Below are positions 25,997-34,366 of a stretch of 64,000 nucleotides of DNA, in pieces. The translations under genes were made by a program, and so were the position numbers. Below the pieces are notes generated by a model, which had not been told where the DNA came from, ran no database searches, and saw nothing but the letters and a program-made list of their open reading frames with translations. The DNA is from Pedobacter xixiisoli (GTDB lineage: Bacteria > Bacteroidota > Bacteroidia > Sphingobacteriales > Sphingobacteriaceae), in assembly GCF_900215335.1 (NCBI RefSeq), contig NZ_OCMT01000002.1, positions 1,302,001 to 1,366,000 of the forward strand, written 5' to 3'. How positions within the stretch are numbered: position 1 is the first letter of the stretch; each line of letters starts with the position of its first letter.

Positions 25997-28801
25997 TTAA
26001 CCCTTCAAATGCGCTTTTAAAAACTGTCCTGTATAAGAGTTCTCTACATGGAGTAAGTCTTCTGGTTTCCCTTCAAAAACTACCTCTCCGCCTTTATCTC
26101 CACCTTCAGGACCAATATCAATCACCCAATCTGCACACTTGATCATGTCCATATTATGCTCTATAACAATTACGGTGCTGCCTTGTTCTATCAAAGTATT
26201 TAATGCCTTTAATAATTTTTTGATATCATGGAAATGCAAACCTGTAGTTGGTTCATCGAAAATGAAAACCGCCTTTTGCGCATTATTTCCTTTAATTAAA
26301 AATGAAGCCAATTTGATACGTTGTGCTTCACCTCCAGATAAAGTATTCGAAGACTGCCCCAAGTGAACGTAACCTAAGCCAACATCAACCAGAGGCTGTA
26401 GCTTAGCCATAATCTTAGGCTCCTTCGCAAAAAACTCAACAGCTTGATCAATGGTCATATCTAAAATATCAGACACATTTTTATCCTGATAAGTTACATC
26501 TAACACCTGTTGTTTAAAGCGTTTACCTCCACAAGTTTCGCATGGCAAATAAATATCAGCCATAAACTGCATCTCAATTTTAACTTCGCCTTCGCCTTGG
26601 CAAACATCGCAACGGCCACCTTCTACGTTAAATGAAAATGCCGCCGGCTTTAAACCTGCTGCCTTTGCTGCTGGCAAACCTGAGAATAAGGCTCTTACAT
26701 CATCCCAAGCTTTTACATAAGTTACCGGATTAGAACGTGAAGACCTGCCAATTGGGTTTTGGTCTACCATTTCTACCTGCTGCACCAAATCGATGTTCCC
26801 GAAAATACCATCGTATGAACCAGTTTGTTCGCCTGCATAATTACCAATGGCTTTCTGCAAAGCCGGATACAAAATACGTTTGATTAAACTGGTTTTACCA
26901 GAACCAGAAACACCCGTAACACAAGTAAATATGCCTAAAGGGAATTTTACATTCACATTTTTCAGGTTATTCTCTCGAGCACCTTTAATGAGAATATGGT
27001 CTTTCCAATTTCTGCGTTTTTTAGGGATCTCTATACTTTCAAGTCCTGCTAAATACCTGCCAGTAAGTGATTTCTTGTCTTTAATAATTTGTTCGTACGT
27101 ACCACTAAAAACCAAATTCCCACCTAGTGTACCCGCTTCAGGACCGATGTCAATCAGATGGTCGGCAGCTTTCATCATTTCCTCTTCGTGTTCTACCACC
27201 AAAACAGTATTTCCAACGTTTCTCAATGATTCTAGCACACCAATTAAACGATGTGTATCTCGCGGATGCAAACCAATACTAGGTTCATCTAAAACATAAA
27301 CAGAACCTACCAAGCTACTACCTAAAGAAGTGGCTAGATTAATACGCTGACTTTCGCCACCAGATAAAGTATTTGACAAACGATTTAAGGTTAAATACCC
27401 CAAACCAACATTATTTAGATACAAAATTCGGCTACTGATTTCTGCCAACAAGCGCTTCGAGATTTTCTGCTCGTTTTCAGTTAGGTTTAAAGCATCAAAA
27501 AATGGCAGAATCGTAGAAAGTGGCATCAATACCAATTCTAAAATAGATTTCCCACCAACTTTTACGTAGGAAGCATCTTTACGTAAACGAGTTCCCTTAC
27601 AATCTGGACAAGACGTTTTACCACGGTAACGCGATAACATCACACGGTATTGGATTTTATAGGTCTGCTCCTCCAATTCCTTGAAGAAATCATCCAAACC
27701 TCTAAAGTATTTATTACCTGTCCAAAGTAGTTTCTGTTGTTTTTCGGTTAAATCGCTGTATGGCCTATGGATTGGAAAATCAAACTTATCCGCATTTTTA
27801 ATGAATGCTTTTAGCCAATCGCCCATTTTCTCACCACGCCAAGGCGCAATGGCACTATCATAAACGCTCTTGCTTTTATCAGGCACTACCAAATCTTCAT
27901 CAATGCCGATTACATTTCCGTAACCTTCGCAACGTTTACAGGCACCATAAGGGTTGTTGAAGCTGAAGAAGTTTGGTGTGGGTTCCTCGAATTTCAAATC
28001 ATCCAACTCAAATCTGTCGCAGAAGAAAGTTTGCTTGCCATCGTTTTCAATATAGCAATCGCCTTTACCTTCAAAAAATGCAGTTTGTGCTGAATCTGCA
28101 ACGCGACTTAAAGTTTCATCGTCATGAGCAACCACTATACGGTCAATCAAAATAAAAACCTGGTCGACTTCAGTTAGTTCTGCATCATTAATAGATTCAT
28201 CTTCTAATATATCTTCTATTTTCTTGATAGCTCCTAAATAAGAAACTCTTAAAAATCCTTTTTGTAGGAGAATAGCTAACTCCTCTTTTATGGTTCTATT
28301 ATTTTGAGGATATAACGGACAGAAAATGGTCACTACCTCATCTTCCGCTAACGCCGATACAAAATCTACTACTGTACTTACAGTGTCCTTTTTTACCTCG
28401 TTGCCCGAAATCGGGGAATAGGTTCTACCAATTCTCGAGTACAATAATTTAAGGTAATCGTAAATTTCGGTAGAAGTACCCACCGTAGAACGTGGATTAG
28501 AAGTAATTACCTTTTGCTCGATAGCAATGGCCGGAGCGATACCTTTAATGTAATCAACATCAGGCTTGTTCATCCGTCCCATAAACTGACGGGCATAAGA
28601 TGATAAGCTCTCCACATACCTACGTTGCCCTTCAGCATATAGTGTATCAAATGCCAACGACGACTTTCCAGAGCCAGACATTCCAGTAATTACGACAAAT
28701 TTGTTTTTAGGAATAGCGACATCAATATTCTTTAAATTGTGTACTCTAGCCCCTTTTATGATGATATTTTGATGTGGATCTTTCTCTAGTTCCTTGCTCA
28801 T
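25997..28801 (-). CDS. uvrA: UvrABC excinuclease subunit A
   Basis: The damage-recognition ATPase of nucleotide excision repair, 934 residues from the ATG at 28801. It has two ABC modules: the first Walker A is GMSGSGKSS with LSSYARQFM, the second is GVSGSGKTS, each followed by a LSGGESQRIN or LSGGEAQRIK signature. Zinc sites are visible as CKRCEGYG, CPDCKGTR and CDVCQGEGEVKIEMQF ... CETCGG. The in-frame GTG extension to 28825 lies inside the -7 promoter box and is rejected. Confidence 0.97.
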   Translation of the reverse strand: MSKELEKDPHQNIIIKGARVHNLKNIDVAIPKNKFVVITGMSGSGKSSLAFDTLYAEGQRRYVESLSSYARQFMGRMNKPDVDYIKGIAPAIAIEQKVITSNPRSTVGTSTEIYDYLKLLYSRIGRTYSPISGNEVKKDTVSTVVDFVSALAEDEVVTIFCPLYPQNNRTIKEELAILLQKGFLRVSYLGAIKKIEDILEDESINDAELTEVDQVFILIDRIVVAHDDETLSRVADSAQTAFFEGKGDCYIENDGKQTFFCDRFELDDLKFEEPTPNFFSFNNPYGACKRCEGYGNVIGIDEDLVVPDKSKSVYDSAIAPWRGEKMGDWLKAFIKNADKFDFPIHRPYSDLTEKQQKLLWTGNKYFRGLDDFFKELEEQTYKIQYRVMLSRYRGKTSCPDCKGTRLRKDASYVKVGGKSILELVLMPLSTILPFFDALNLTENEQKISKRLLAEISSRILYLNNVGLGYLTLNRLSNTLSGGESQRINLATSLGSSLVGSVYVLDEPSIGLHPRDTHRLIGVLESLRNVGNTVLVVEHEEEMMKAADHLIDIGPEAGTLGGNLVFSGTYEQIIKDKKSLTGRYLAGLESIEIPKKRRNWKDHILIKGARENNLKNVNVKFPLGIFTCVTGVSGSGKTSLIKRILYPALQKAIGNYAGEQTGSYDGIFGNIDLVQQVEMVDQNPIGRSSRSNPVTYVKAWDDVRALFSGLPAAKAAGLKPAAFSFNVEGGRCDVCQGEGEVKIEMQFMADIYLPCETCGGKRFKQQVLDVTYQDKNVSDILDMTIDQAVEFFAKEPKIMAKLQPLVDVGLGYVHLGQSSNTLSGGEAQRIKLASFLIKGNNAQKAVFIFDEPTTGLHFHDIKKLLKALNTLIEQGSTVIVIEHNMDMIKCADWVIDIGPEGGDKGGEVVFEGKPEDLLHVENSYTGQFLKAHLKG

Positions 28802-28824
28802 TGATAACCTCTCGATATAATTCA

Positions 28825-28832
28825 CAAAGATA
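28825..28832 (-). promoter_or_regulatory. -7 box of uvrA
   Basis: TATCTTTG on the minus strand, 23 nt before the ATG at 28801. It overlaps the GTG at 28825, deciding against that start. No LexA-like site was recognised. Confidence 0.6.
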
Positions 28833-28954
28833 GTTATAAAAGTCCGAGGTCGGAAGCGTGAAGAAAGATGAATGAGGTTATTCTGTCATTCAAAATCCAC
28901 TTATTCAATCACTAACAAATATTCATGACCACTCATAAAACAATAAAAATTCAA

Positions 28955-28970
28955 TTGGTACAAAATTTGC
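28955..28970 (+). promoter_or_regulatory. Possible sigma-54-type promoter
   Basis: TTGGTAC-N5-TTGC, with GG and GC exactly 12 nt apart, resembles the -24/-12 promoter. It lies 244 nt upstream of the ECF sigma gene in the divergent uvrA/sigma gap. Single instance, so weak. Confidence 0.3.
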
Positions 28971-29088
28971 CATATGTTATAGTGATTGATAGCAATATGT
29001 CAATCGCTAATGAAATATATAATTAACGTTAACGGCAGGAAATTTTTAGGTTGATCCGGATTTTTTAGAATTTTTAACAAATTAATTC

Positions 29089-29118
29089 TTTGAATCTCAC
29101 AAAAAAATGTTTCTTTTG
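29089..29118 (+). promoter_or_regulatory. Possible housekeeping promoter of the ECF sigma gene
   Basis: TTTG, 18 nt, then TTCTTTTG (one mismatch to TAnnTTTG). The leader to the ATG at 29214 would be about 90 nt and contains AGAAGGAGAAAAG. The remaining 28833-29088 holds no gene I can see. Confidence 0.4.
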
Positions 29119-29213
29119 AAATTGTAACGCAAAATCATTCATTACTCATTAACTAAAAAACAGAAGGAGAAAAGCTATAGATTAAAAATTTACGTGTTTA
29201 TTATTTAATAAAG

Positions 29214-29825
29214 ATGGGTTTAATCAAACACACTCCTATGAGGTTACAACAGGTTAGTGATCAAGATTTAGTGAAGTTATATATCGGTGGCGAAGAATAT
29301 GTTATCGAAGAACTTCTTCGTAGGCACAAGTCTAAAATCTTCACTTCAATTTACTTATTGGTTAAGGATCAATATCTGGCTGAAGATATTTTTCAAGATG
29401 CTTTTATCAAAGTAATTAACACCCTACGCTCTGGCCGTTATAATGAAGAAGGCAAATTTTTACCCTGGGTAATGCGTATTGCGCACAATTTGGTTATTGA
29501 TTATTTCAGAAAGGAAAAACGTACACCAACAATTACTAGTGCGGATGGCACAGATGTACTTAACCTTATACAGATTCATGAGGAAAGTGCAGAAGAGCGT
29601 ATGTTGAGAGAACAAACGCACACAGATTTGCGCAAAATGATTCATCATTTGCCGGATGAACAAAAAGAAGTATTAATTATGCGTCATTATGCTGATTTAA
29701 GCTTCAAGGAAATTGCTGAATTAACTGATGTGAGCATTAATACCGCTTTAGGCAGAATGCGTTATGCACTAAGCAACTTGCGCAAAATGATGAACGTGAA
29801 GGAAGTAAGTGTAAGCAGAAGCTAA
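29214..29825 (+). CDS. ECF-type RNA polymerase sigma factor
   Basis: A 203-residue sigma-70-family factor. Region 2 (about 28-100) includes the core-binding FTSIYLLVKDQYLAEDIFQDAFIKVI and the -10 reading LPWVMRIAHNLVIDYFRKEKR. Region 4 (about 140-192) has the helix-turn-helix LSFKEIAELTDVSINTALGRMRYALSNLR. A second ATG at 29238 (MRLQQVSDQD) is an equally good start. No anti-sigma gene with a transmembrane segment is adjacent; only a 61-residue soluble protein follows, so the way it is controlled is unclear. Confidence 0.92.
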   Translation: MGLIKHTPMRLQQVSDQDLVKLYIGGEEYVIEELLRRHKSKIFTSIYLLVKDQYLAEDIFQDAFIKVINTLRSGRYNEEGKFLPWVMRIAHNLVIDYFRKEKRTPTITSADGTDVLNLIQIHEESAEERMLREQTHTDLRKMIHHLPDEQKEVLIMRHYADLSFKEIAELTDVSINTALGRMRYALSNLRKMMNVKEVSVSRS

Positions 29826-29996
29826 GCAACATAAATGTTACAAAAAGGATTTTTAAACTAAAATAACTTCTTTACTGATTTAACAATGGTTTAACCTCAG
29901 TTTAATCGTTATTTCTAAAAATATTTTAATTCAAGCACAACATTCATAAAATAAAGGGCTTTTAGTTGCGTTTAAAATCTAAACAAAAAGATATAA

Positions 29997-30182
29997 ATGC
30001 GTATGACAAAAACCTTTACTCCAACTAATTTAAAAAACCTATCGAAACCCGAGGCTTTTGACCAACAAAACCAAGATGATCAAAAATTCTATGACGGCAT
30101 TAAACAGCAATTAGACAAGCTTTACAGAGAGCCATCAGCAGAAACGATAGCAAAGATTTTAAGCTACGCTAAGAAGCGTTGA
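29997..30182 (+). CDS. Small soluble protein downstream of the sigma gene
   Basis: A 61-residue protein (or 59 from the ATG at 30003), highly polar, with a predicted helical C-terminal half (YDGIKQQLDKLYREPSAETIAKILSYAKKR) and a Gln/Asp-rich middle. No membrane segment or known motif. It has its own terminator directly downstream. Its position, 171 bp after the sigma gene, suggests but does not show a regulatory link. I do not recognise the family. Confidence 0.65.
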   Translation: MRMTKTFTPTNLKNLSKPEAFDQQNQDDQKFYDGIKQQLDKLYREPSAETIAKILSYAKKR

Positions 30183-30186
30183 AACT

Positions 30187-30214
30187 AAAAGTCCCGATAA
30201 ACATTGGGGCTTTT
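30187..30214 (+). terminator. Terminator of the 61-residue protein gene
   Basis: AAAAGTCCC / GGGGCTTTT stem with one G-T pair and a T-rich tail, 5 bp after the stop codon. Confidence 0.85.
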
Positions 30215-30269
30215 ATTATTTTAAGACACAATTAACTCTAAGGTGACAGTATCCTAAAATAAAAACGGC

Positions 30270-30300
30270 TAACTTTGCTTAGTGTAAATAAAACACTAAG
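30270..30300 (+). promoter_or_regulatory. -7 box and palindromic operator candidate of the MFS gene
   Basis: TAACTTTG (30270-30277) is immediately followed by the palindrome CTTAGTGT-N7-ACACTAAG (30278-30300), which ends 4 nt before the ATG at 30305. The palindrome would straddle the transcription start, where a repressor site is expected. Confidence 0.55.
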
Positions 30301-30304
30301 CTAA

Positions 30305-31525
30305 ATGTTGATTGACAAAAAATTAATTCCCCTAACTTTTGGTGGTTTAGGTATAGGTATTACAGAATTTGTAATGATGGGCCTCTTACCAGATATTGCC
30401 AAAGACCTCTCCATCACAATTCCAGAAGCTGGACATTTAATTTCGGCATATGCACTTGGCGTGGTAGTAGGCGCACCCGTATTAGCAATTATTGCAGCAA
30501 AATATCCACCTAAAAATATTTTAATTGCATTGATGGTTTTATTTACTGTCTTTAATGCTATTTCTGCGTTTTCTCCAAGTTATGTAACCTTATTTATTGC
30601 CAGATTTTTCTCTGGCTTACCTCATGGTGCTTTTTTTGGAGTAGGCTCTGTAGTTGCCAGCCGTATTGCACCAAAAGGTAAAGAAGCACAAGCAGTATCC
30701 TTAATGTTCGCTGGGCTTACTATCGCTAATTTATTCGGTGTTCCACTTGGCACTTTTATTGGGCACAACTACTCTTGGAGATATTCTTTTGGTATTGTGG
30801 CGATTGTAGGAATCATTACACTTTTAAGTCTTAAATATTGGCTACCCAATCTTCAATCGGAGAAAAACAGAGACATGAAAACAGAATTGAGCTTCTTCGC
30901 AAAAAGAGAGGCTTGGATCATCATCTTAATGATTTCTATAGGTACTGGAGGGCTATTCTGTTGGATTAGTTATATCGCACCTTTAATGACTGAAGTTGCT
31001 GGATTTAAAGAAGCAAATGTTACCTATATTTTGATGTTAGCTGGTTTTGGCATGTTGGTAGGCAATTTTTTTGGTGGCTATTTGGCCGATAAATTCTCAC
31101 CTGCCAAAGCTTCCATTGCTTTGCTGCTTGCCATGTGTGCTATTTTGATTGTGGTTTTCTTTGTATCATCCAATCCAATATTAGCGTTAATTACCACTTT
31201 CTTAACAGGAGCTATTGCTTTTGCTTTAGCAGCGCCGATACAAATGTTGATGATTAGAACTGCGAAAGGATCTGAAATGATTGCTGCCTCTGCTAGTCAG
31301 GCAAGTTTCAACATCGGAAACGCCTTGGGCGCTTTGTTCGGAGGTTTTCCTTTGGTGTATGGATTCACTTACAATTATCCTTCATTAGTTGGTGCAGTGA
31401 TGGCCTTAGTAGGTTCCTTTTTCGCTTATTGGTTGATTCTGAGATTTGCGAAGACTAAGGCAGCGGAACAAGTAGAAACAAAATCTCCTGTAAAAACAGA
31501 AGCGGGCGTAGTTGAAGTAGTTTAG
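30305..31525 (+). CDS. MFS efflux transporter (AraJ/drug:H+ antiporter-1 type)
   Basis: A 406-residue major facilitator with 12 hydrophobic segments. The opening LTFGGLGIGITEFVMMGLLPDIAKDLSITIPEAGHLISAYALGVVVGAP is characteristic of the AraJ/PbuE/YdhP group of exporters. The cytoplasmic loop motif appears as FARFFSGLPHGAFFGVGSVVASR. A charged tail (KTKAAEQVETKSPVKTEAG) ends it. The substrate could be a sugar, purine or drug. A palindrome at the promoter suggests dedicated repression, but no regulator gene is adjacent. Confidence 0.88.
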   Translation: MLIDKKLIPLTFGGLGIGITEFVMMGLLPDIAKDLSITIPEAGHLISAYALGVVVGAPVLAIIAAKYPPKNILIALMVLFTVFNAISAFSPSYVTLFIARFFSGLPHGAFFGVGSVVASRIAPKGKEAQAVSLMFAGLTIANLFGVPLGTFIGHNYSWRYSFGIVAIVGIITLLSLKYWLPNLQSEKNRDMKTELSFFAKREAWIIILMISIGTGGLFCWISYIAPLMTEVAGFKEANVTYILMLAGFGMLVGNFFGGYLADKFSPAKASIALLLAMCAILIVVFFVSSNPILALITTFLTGAIAFALAAPIQMLMIRTAKGSEMIAASASQASFNIGNALGALFGGFPLVYGFTYNYPSLVGAVMALVGSFFAYWLILRFAKTKAAEQVETKSPVKTEAGVVEVV

Positions 31526-31562
31526 TTTTTGCCGTTTGAGTAGAATGAAAGATCATATATAA

Positions 31563-31598
31563 AAAAGCGGAGTAGACTTTACAGTTTACTCCGCTTTT
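31563..31598. terminator. Bidirectional terminator, MFS / msrB
   Basis: AAAAGCGGAGTA ... TACTCCGCTTTT hairpin between converging genes, with A and T runs on both sides. Confidence 0.88.
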
Positions 31599-31637
31599 CA
31601 TTTCAGCTTATCGGAATCCTGACTATATTCTTTCGCA

Positions 31638-32141
31638 CTACTCTTCTTTCTTATCAGGCACAAAGCTCATCGATACAGAATTTACACAATGACGTGTATT
31701 TTTCGATGTTAAAAATTCACCCACAAACACATGTCCTAAGTGAGCCTCGCAATTAGCGCATACAATTTCTGTACGTGAGCCATCAGCATCAGGAATACGT
31801 TTTACAGCTCCTTTAATTTCGTCATCAAAAGCTGGCCAGCCGCAGTGTGCATCAAATTTAGTATCCGATTTATATAAAGGAGCATTACAACGTTTACAGA
31901 TGTAAGTACCTTTCTCGAAAAACTTATCGTACTGGCCAGTTCCAGGATATTCAGTTCCTTTACCAACAATAACGCGTTCTTCTTCCTTAGTTAATTTATT
32001 CCATTCCATTTTTTTCGTTGTTTTTGAGGATGCTTTAGTAGTTTGCTTTCCCTCTTCCTTTTGCTGTTGCGCACAAGCAGATATACTTGTTGCCACTAAC
32101 AAGGTTAATGCTAAGAATGTTTTATTGCTTATCAGTTTCAT
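31638..32141 (-). CDS. msrB: Peptide methionine-(R)-S-oxide reductase, lipoprotein
   Basis: MsrB repairs the R-form of oxidised methionine in proteins. The domain (about 50-160) has two zinc CxxC pairs (CKRC and CANC), the TKFDAHCGWPAF motif and the catalytic Cys in NTRHCVNSVSM (about 152). A signal peptide with lipobox SAC (Cys23 region) marks it as a periplasmic or surface lipoprotein. A Gln/Lys/Thr-rich linker follows. Start at 32141 or three codons earlier at 32150. Confidence 0.93.
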   Translation of the reverse strand: MKLISNKTFLALTLLVATSISACAQQQKEEGKQTTKASSKTTKKMEWNKLTKEEERVIVGKGTEYPGTGQYDKFFEKGTYICKRCNAPLYKSDTKFDAHCGWPAFDDEIKGAVKRIPDADGSRTEIVCANCEAHLGHVFVGEFLTSKNTRHCVNSVSMSFVPDKKEE

Positions 32142-32215
32142 GCTATACATTTTTAATTATATACGCTTTAGCAGAAGATTTAGTTTTTTTAGAAGCTACC
32201 TTACACAAATATAAT

Positions 32216-32223
32216 TATTAAAC
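32216..32223 (-). promoter_or_regulatory. -7 box of msrB
   Basis: TATATTTG on the minus strand, about 75 nt before the start. No -33 TTG is apparent. Confidence 0.45.
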
Positions 32224-32263
32224 ATTTGGGATTTTTCACCAGCAAGTAAGTTTTACTTCCAAA

Positions 32264-32298
32264 AAAAAGCGTCCCGACTTTATGTCGGGACGCTTTTC
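32264..32298 (-). terminator. sucD terminator
   Basis: A GC-rich 10-bp stem (GCGTCCCGAC / GTCGGGACGC) with a 5-nt loop, flanked by A and T runs, 20 bp after the sucD stop. Confidence 0.9.
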
Positions 32299-32318
32299 TA
32301 AAATATATTTTGTCGAGA

Positions 32319-33191
32319 CTATTTTTTCAACAAAGCAGCCATAGCAGCACCAATTTCTGCAGGGCTTTCTACAACTGTGATACCACATTCACGCATAATT
32401 GCCATTTTAGCAGCAGCAGTATCATCAGCACCACCAACAATAGCACCAGCGTGGCCCATTCTACGTCCAGCAGGAGCAGTTTGACCAGCGATGAAACCTA
32501 CAACTGGCTTAGTACCGTGTTCTTTAATCCAACGAGCAGCTTCAGCTTCCATGCCACCACCAATTTCACCAATCATGATGATACCTTCAGTTTCTGGATC
32601 GTTCATTAACAACTCAACCGCTTCTTTAGTAGGCGTTCCAATAATTGGGTCACCACCAATACCGATAGCTGTAGTAATACCCAAACCAGCTTTCACTACT
32701 TGGTCTACCGCTTCGTAAGTTAAAGTACCTGATTTAGAAACTACACCAACAGTACCTTTTTTGAAGATAAAGCCTGGCATGATACCAATTTTAGCTTCAT
32801 CAGCAGTAATTACACCTGGGCAGTTAGGACCGATTAAACGGCAATCTTTATCAGCAATATAAGATTTTACTGCGATCATATCCTTTGTAGGGATACCTTC
32901 AGTAATACAAACAATTACTTTGATACCAGCTTCTGCAGCTTCCATAACCGCATCAGCAGCAAATGCAGGAGGCACGAAAATAATAGATACATCAGCGCCA
33001 GCTTTATCAACAGCATCTTTAACTGTGTTAAAAACAGGTCTGCCTAAATGTTCCTGTCCGCCTTTGCCAGGAGTTACCCCACCAACAACGTTTGTACCGT
33101 AAGCTATCATTTGCTCAGCATGGTAAGTACCCTCATTTCCGGTAAAACCCTGAACAATTACTTTTGAATCTTTATTTACTAAAACACTCAT
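32319..33191 (-). CDS. sucD: Succinyl-CoA ligase alpha subunit
   Basis: The alpha subunit of the TCA-cycle enzyme that makes succinate and ATP/GTP from succinyl-CoA. The CoA-binding N-terminus reads [28 protein letters not shown], and the phosphorylated His is His247 in GRRMGHAGA. 290 residues, standard length. The beta subunit gene (sucC) is not adjacent, a split often seen in this phylum. It has a strong two-element promoter. Confidence 0.97.
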   Translation of the reverse strand: MSVLVNKDSKVIVQGFTGNEGTYHAEQMIAYGTNVVGGVTPGKGGQEHLGRPVFNTVKDAVDKAGADVSIIFVPPAFAADAVMEAAEAGIKVIVCITEGIPTKDMIAVKSYIADKDCRLIGPNCPGVITADEAKIGIMPGFIFKKGTVGVVSKSGTLTYEAVDQVVKAGLGITTAIGIGGDPIIGTPTKEAVELLMNDPETEGIIMIGEIGGGMEAEAARWIKEHGTKPVVGFIAGQTAPAGRRMGHAGAIVGGADDTAAAKMAIMRECGITVVESPAEIGAAMAALLKK

Positions 33192-33213
33192 TGTATCTAT
33201 TTTTTTTGTTGTG

Positions 33214-33244
33214 CAAACTTAAACTAATTGCAACGGAATGTCAA
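33214..33244 (-). promoter_or_regulatory. sucD promoter (TTG -33, TAAGTTTG -7)
   Basis: On the minus strand TTG (33242-33244) is followed after 20 nt by TAAGTTTG (33214-33221). Both elements fit the housekeeping consensus. The rest of the gap to 33555 holds no gene or clear structure. Confidence 0.78.
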
Positions 33245-33555
33245 CTGCAAAAGCATATTATTTGTTATCTAGTTATTTCTTTACAAATCATTAGTTTAAG
33301 CTTAACATCAATCATTACAAAAGCTATGCACTTACTTTGTACCAAAACGCAATGCCATTATTGAGTTAACGCAATAGTTCCTGACGAACTACAGGCGGAG
33401 AAGTTCCACTAGCCACCTTTAGTTCAACAAAGCTTTTACAAAGCACAACTAATTAGTTTTCAACAACTAACAACTTATACAAATATTTAGTGTAAAGTAT
33501 AAAAATTAACGATATTTACTCCATCAGCCCAACACTAAACTAACTCAACCTAAAA

Positions 33556-34257
33556 ATGATAGATACCCTGTTAAGCTACGACCTTGCGTGGAAACCCTAT
33601 AGCATTGAACAATCATTAGCCACAGATAAAACTCATATTTTCAGAATTTCTGTCGAAAATCATTTTCAGAAAATCAAAAGAGAGCTACCCGAAGTACTAT
33701 CAGATCGCGAGCAGGATAAGGCTGGCAGGATGTTCATTCAAAAAGACAAAGAACGTTATGCCGTTAGTAAATTCTGCCTCCGTACTATCCTTTCGCTATG
33801 CTTAAATAAAGCGCCACACGAAGTAGAGTTCATTTTTCACGAACATAAAAAACCAACGGTAAAAGACATTGAGTTTAACATTAGCCACACGGGCGATTAT
33901 GTTTTAATTGCCATAAGCCCTAAGCCAGTTGGCATTGATGTAGAATATTTAAACAGAGAATTTGATTTCAAATCCATTTTAGACATCACTTTTTCTAAAA
34001 AGGAAATCGATTTTATTGGATCCGAAGAAGTTAATCCTACTAACTTTTATGCAATGTGGACCCGAAAAGAGGCCTTATTAAAAGCTAGCGGAGAAGGCGT
34101 AAGTGATAACCTACACCTAATAGACTGCCTCAGCGAGTATTTGGAGCGAAATAAAGAAGTTTTTAAGATGCGTACTTTTATGATTGAAGAAAGTTACGTA
34201 GCGAGTATCGCAACTAGCTTAGACCAAAAAGAACTTCAATTTTGGAATTGGGGATGA
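33556..34257 (+). CDS. 4'-phosphopantetheinyl transferase (Sfp/AcpT superfamily)
   Basis: Transfers phosphopantetheine from CoA to a carrier-protein serine. Family motifs are present: FNISHTGDYVLIAI, GIDVEYL with Mg2+-binding Asp and Glu (about 134-137), and FYAMWTRKEALLKASGEG (WxxKEA). At 233 residues it is of Sfp-like length rather than the short AcpS type. No carrier protein or polyketide genes are nearby, so it may serve fatty acid ACP or a distant secondary-metabolite cluster. Confidence 0.9.
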   Translation: MIDTLLSYDLAWKPYSIEQSLATDKTHIFRISVENHFQKIKRELPEVLSDREQDKAGRMFIQKDKERYAVSKFCLRTILSLCLNKAPHEVEFIFHEHKKPTVKDIEFNISHTGDYVLIAISPKPVGIDVEYLNREFDFKSILDITFSKKEIDFIGSEEVNPTNFYAMWTRKEALLKASGEGVSDNLHLIDCLSEYLERNKEVFKMRTFMIEESYVASIATSLDQKELQFWNWG

Positions 34258-34303
34258 TTTTTAATGGATAATTATTAATGATAAATGGTTGATACCGAAA
34301 AAA

Positions 34304-34352
34304 TTGATAATTGATAATTGATAATTGATAATTGATAATTGATAATTGATAA
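34304..34352 (+). repeat. Seven exact tandem copies of TTGATAA
   Basis: A 49-bp perfect heptamer array between the converging phosphopantetheinyl transferase and symporter genes, preceded by similar degenerate words from 34262. Copy number is likely variable. Confidence 0.95.
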
Positions 34353-34366
34353 TTAGTTATTTTTAT

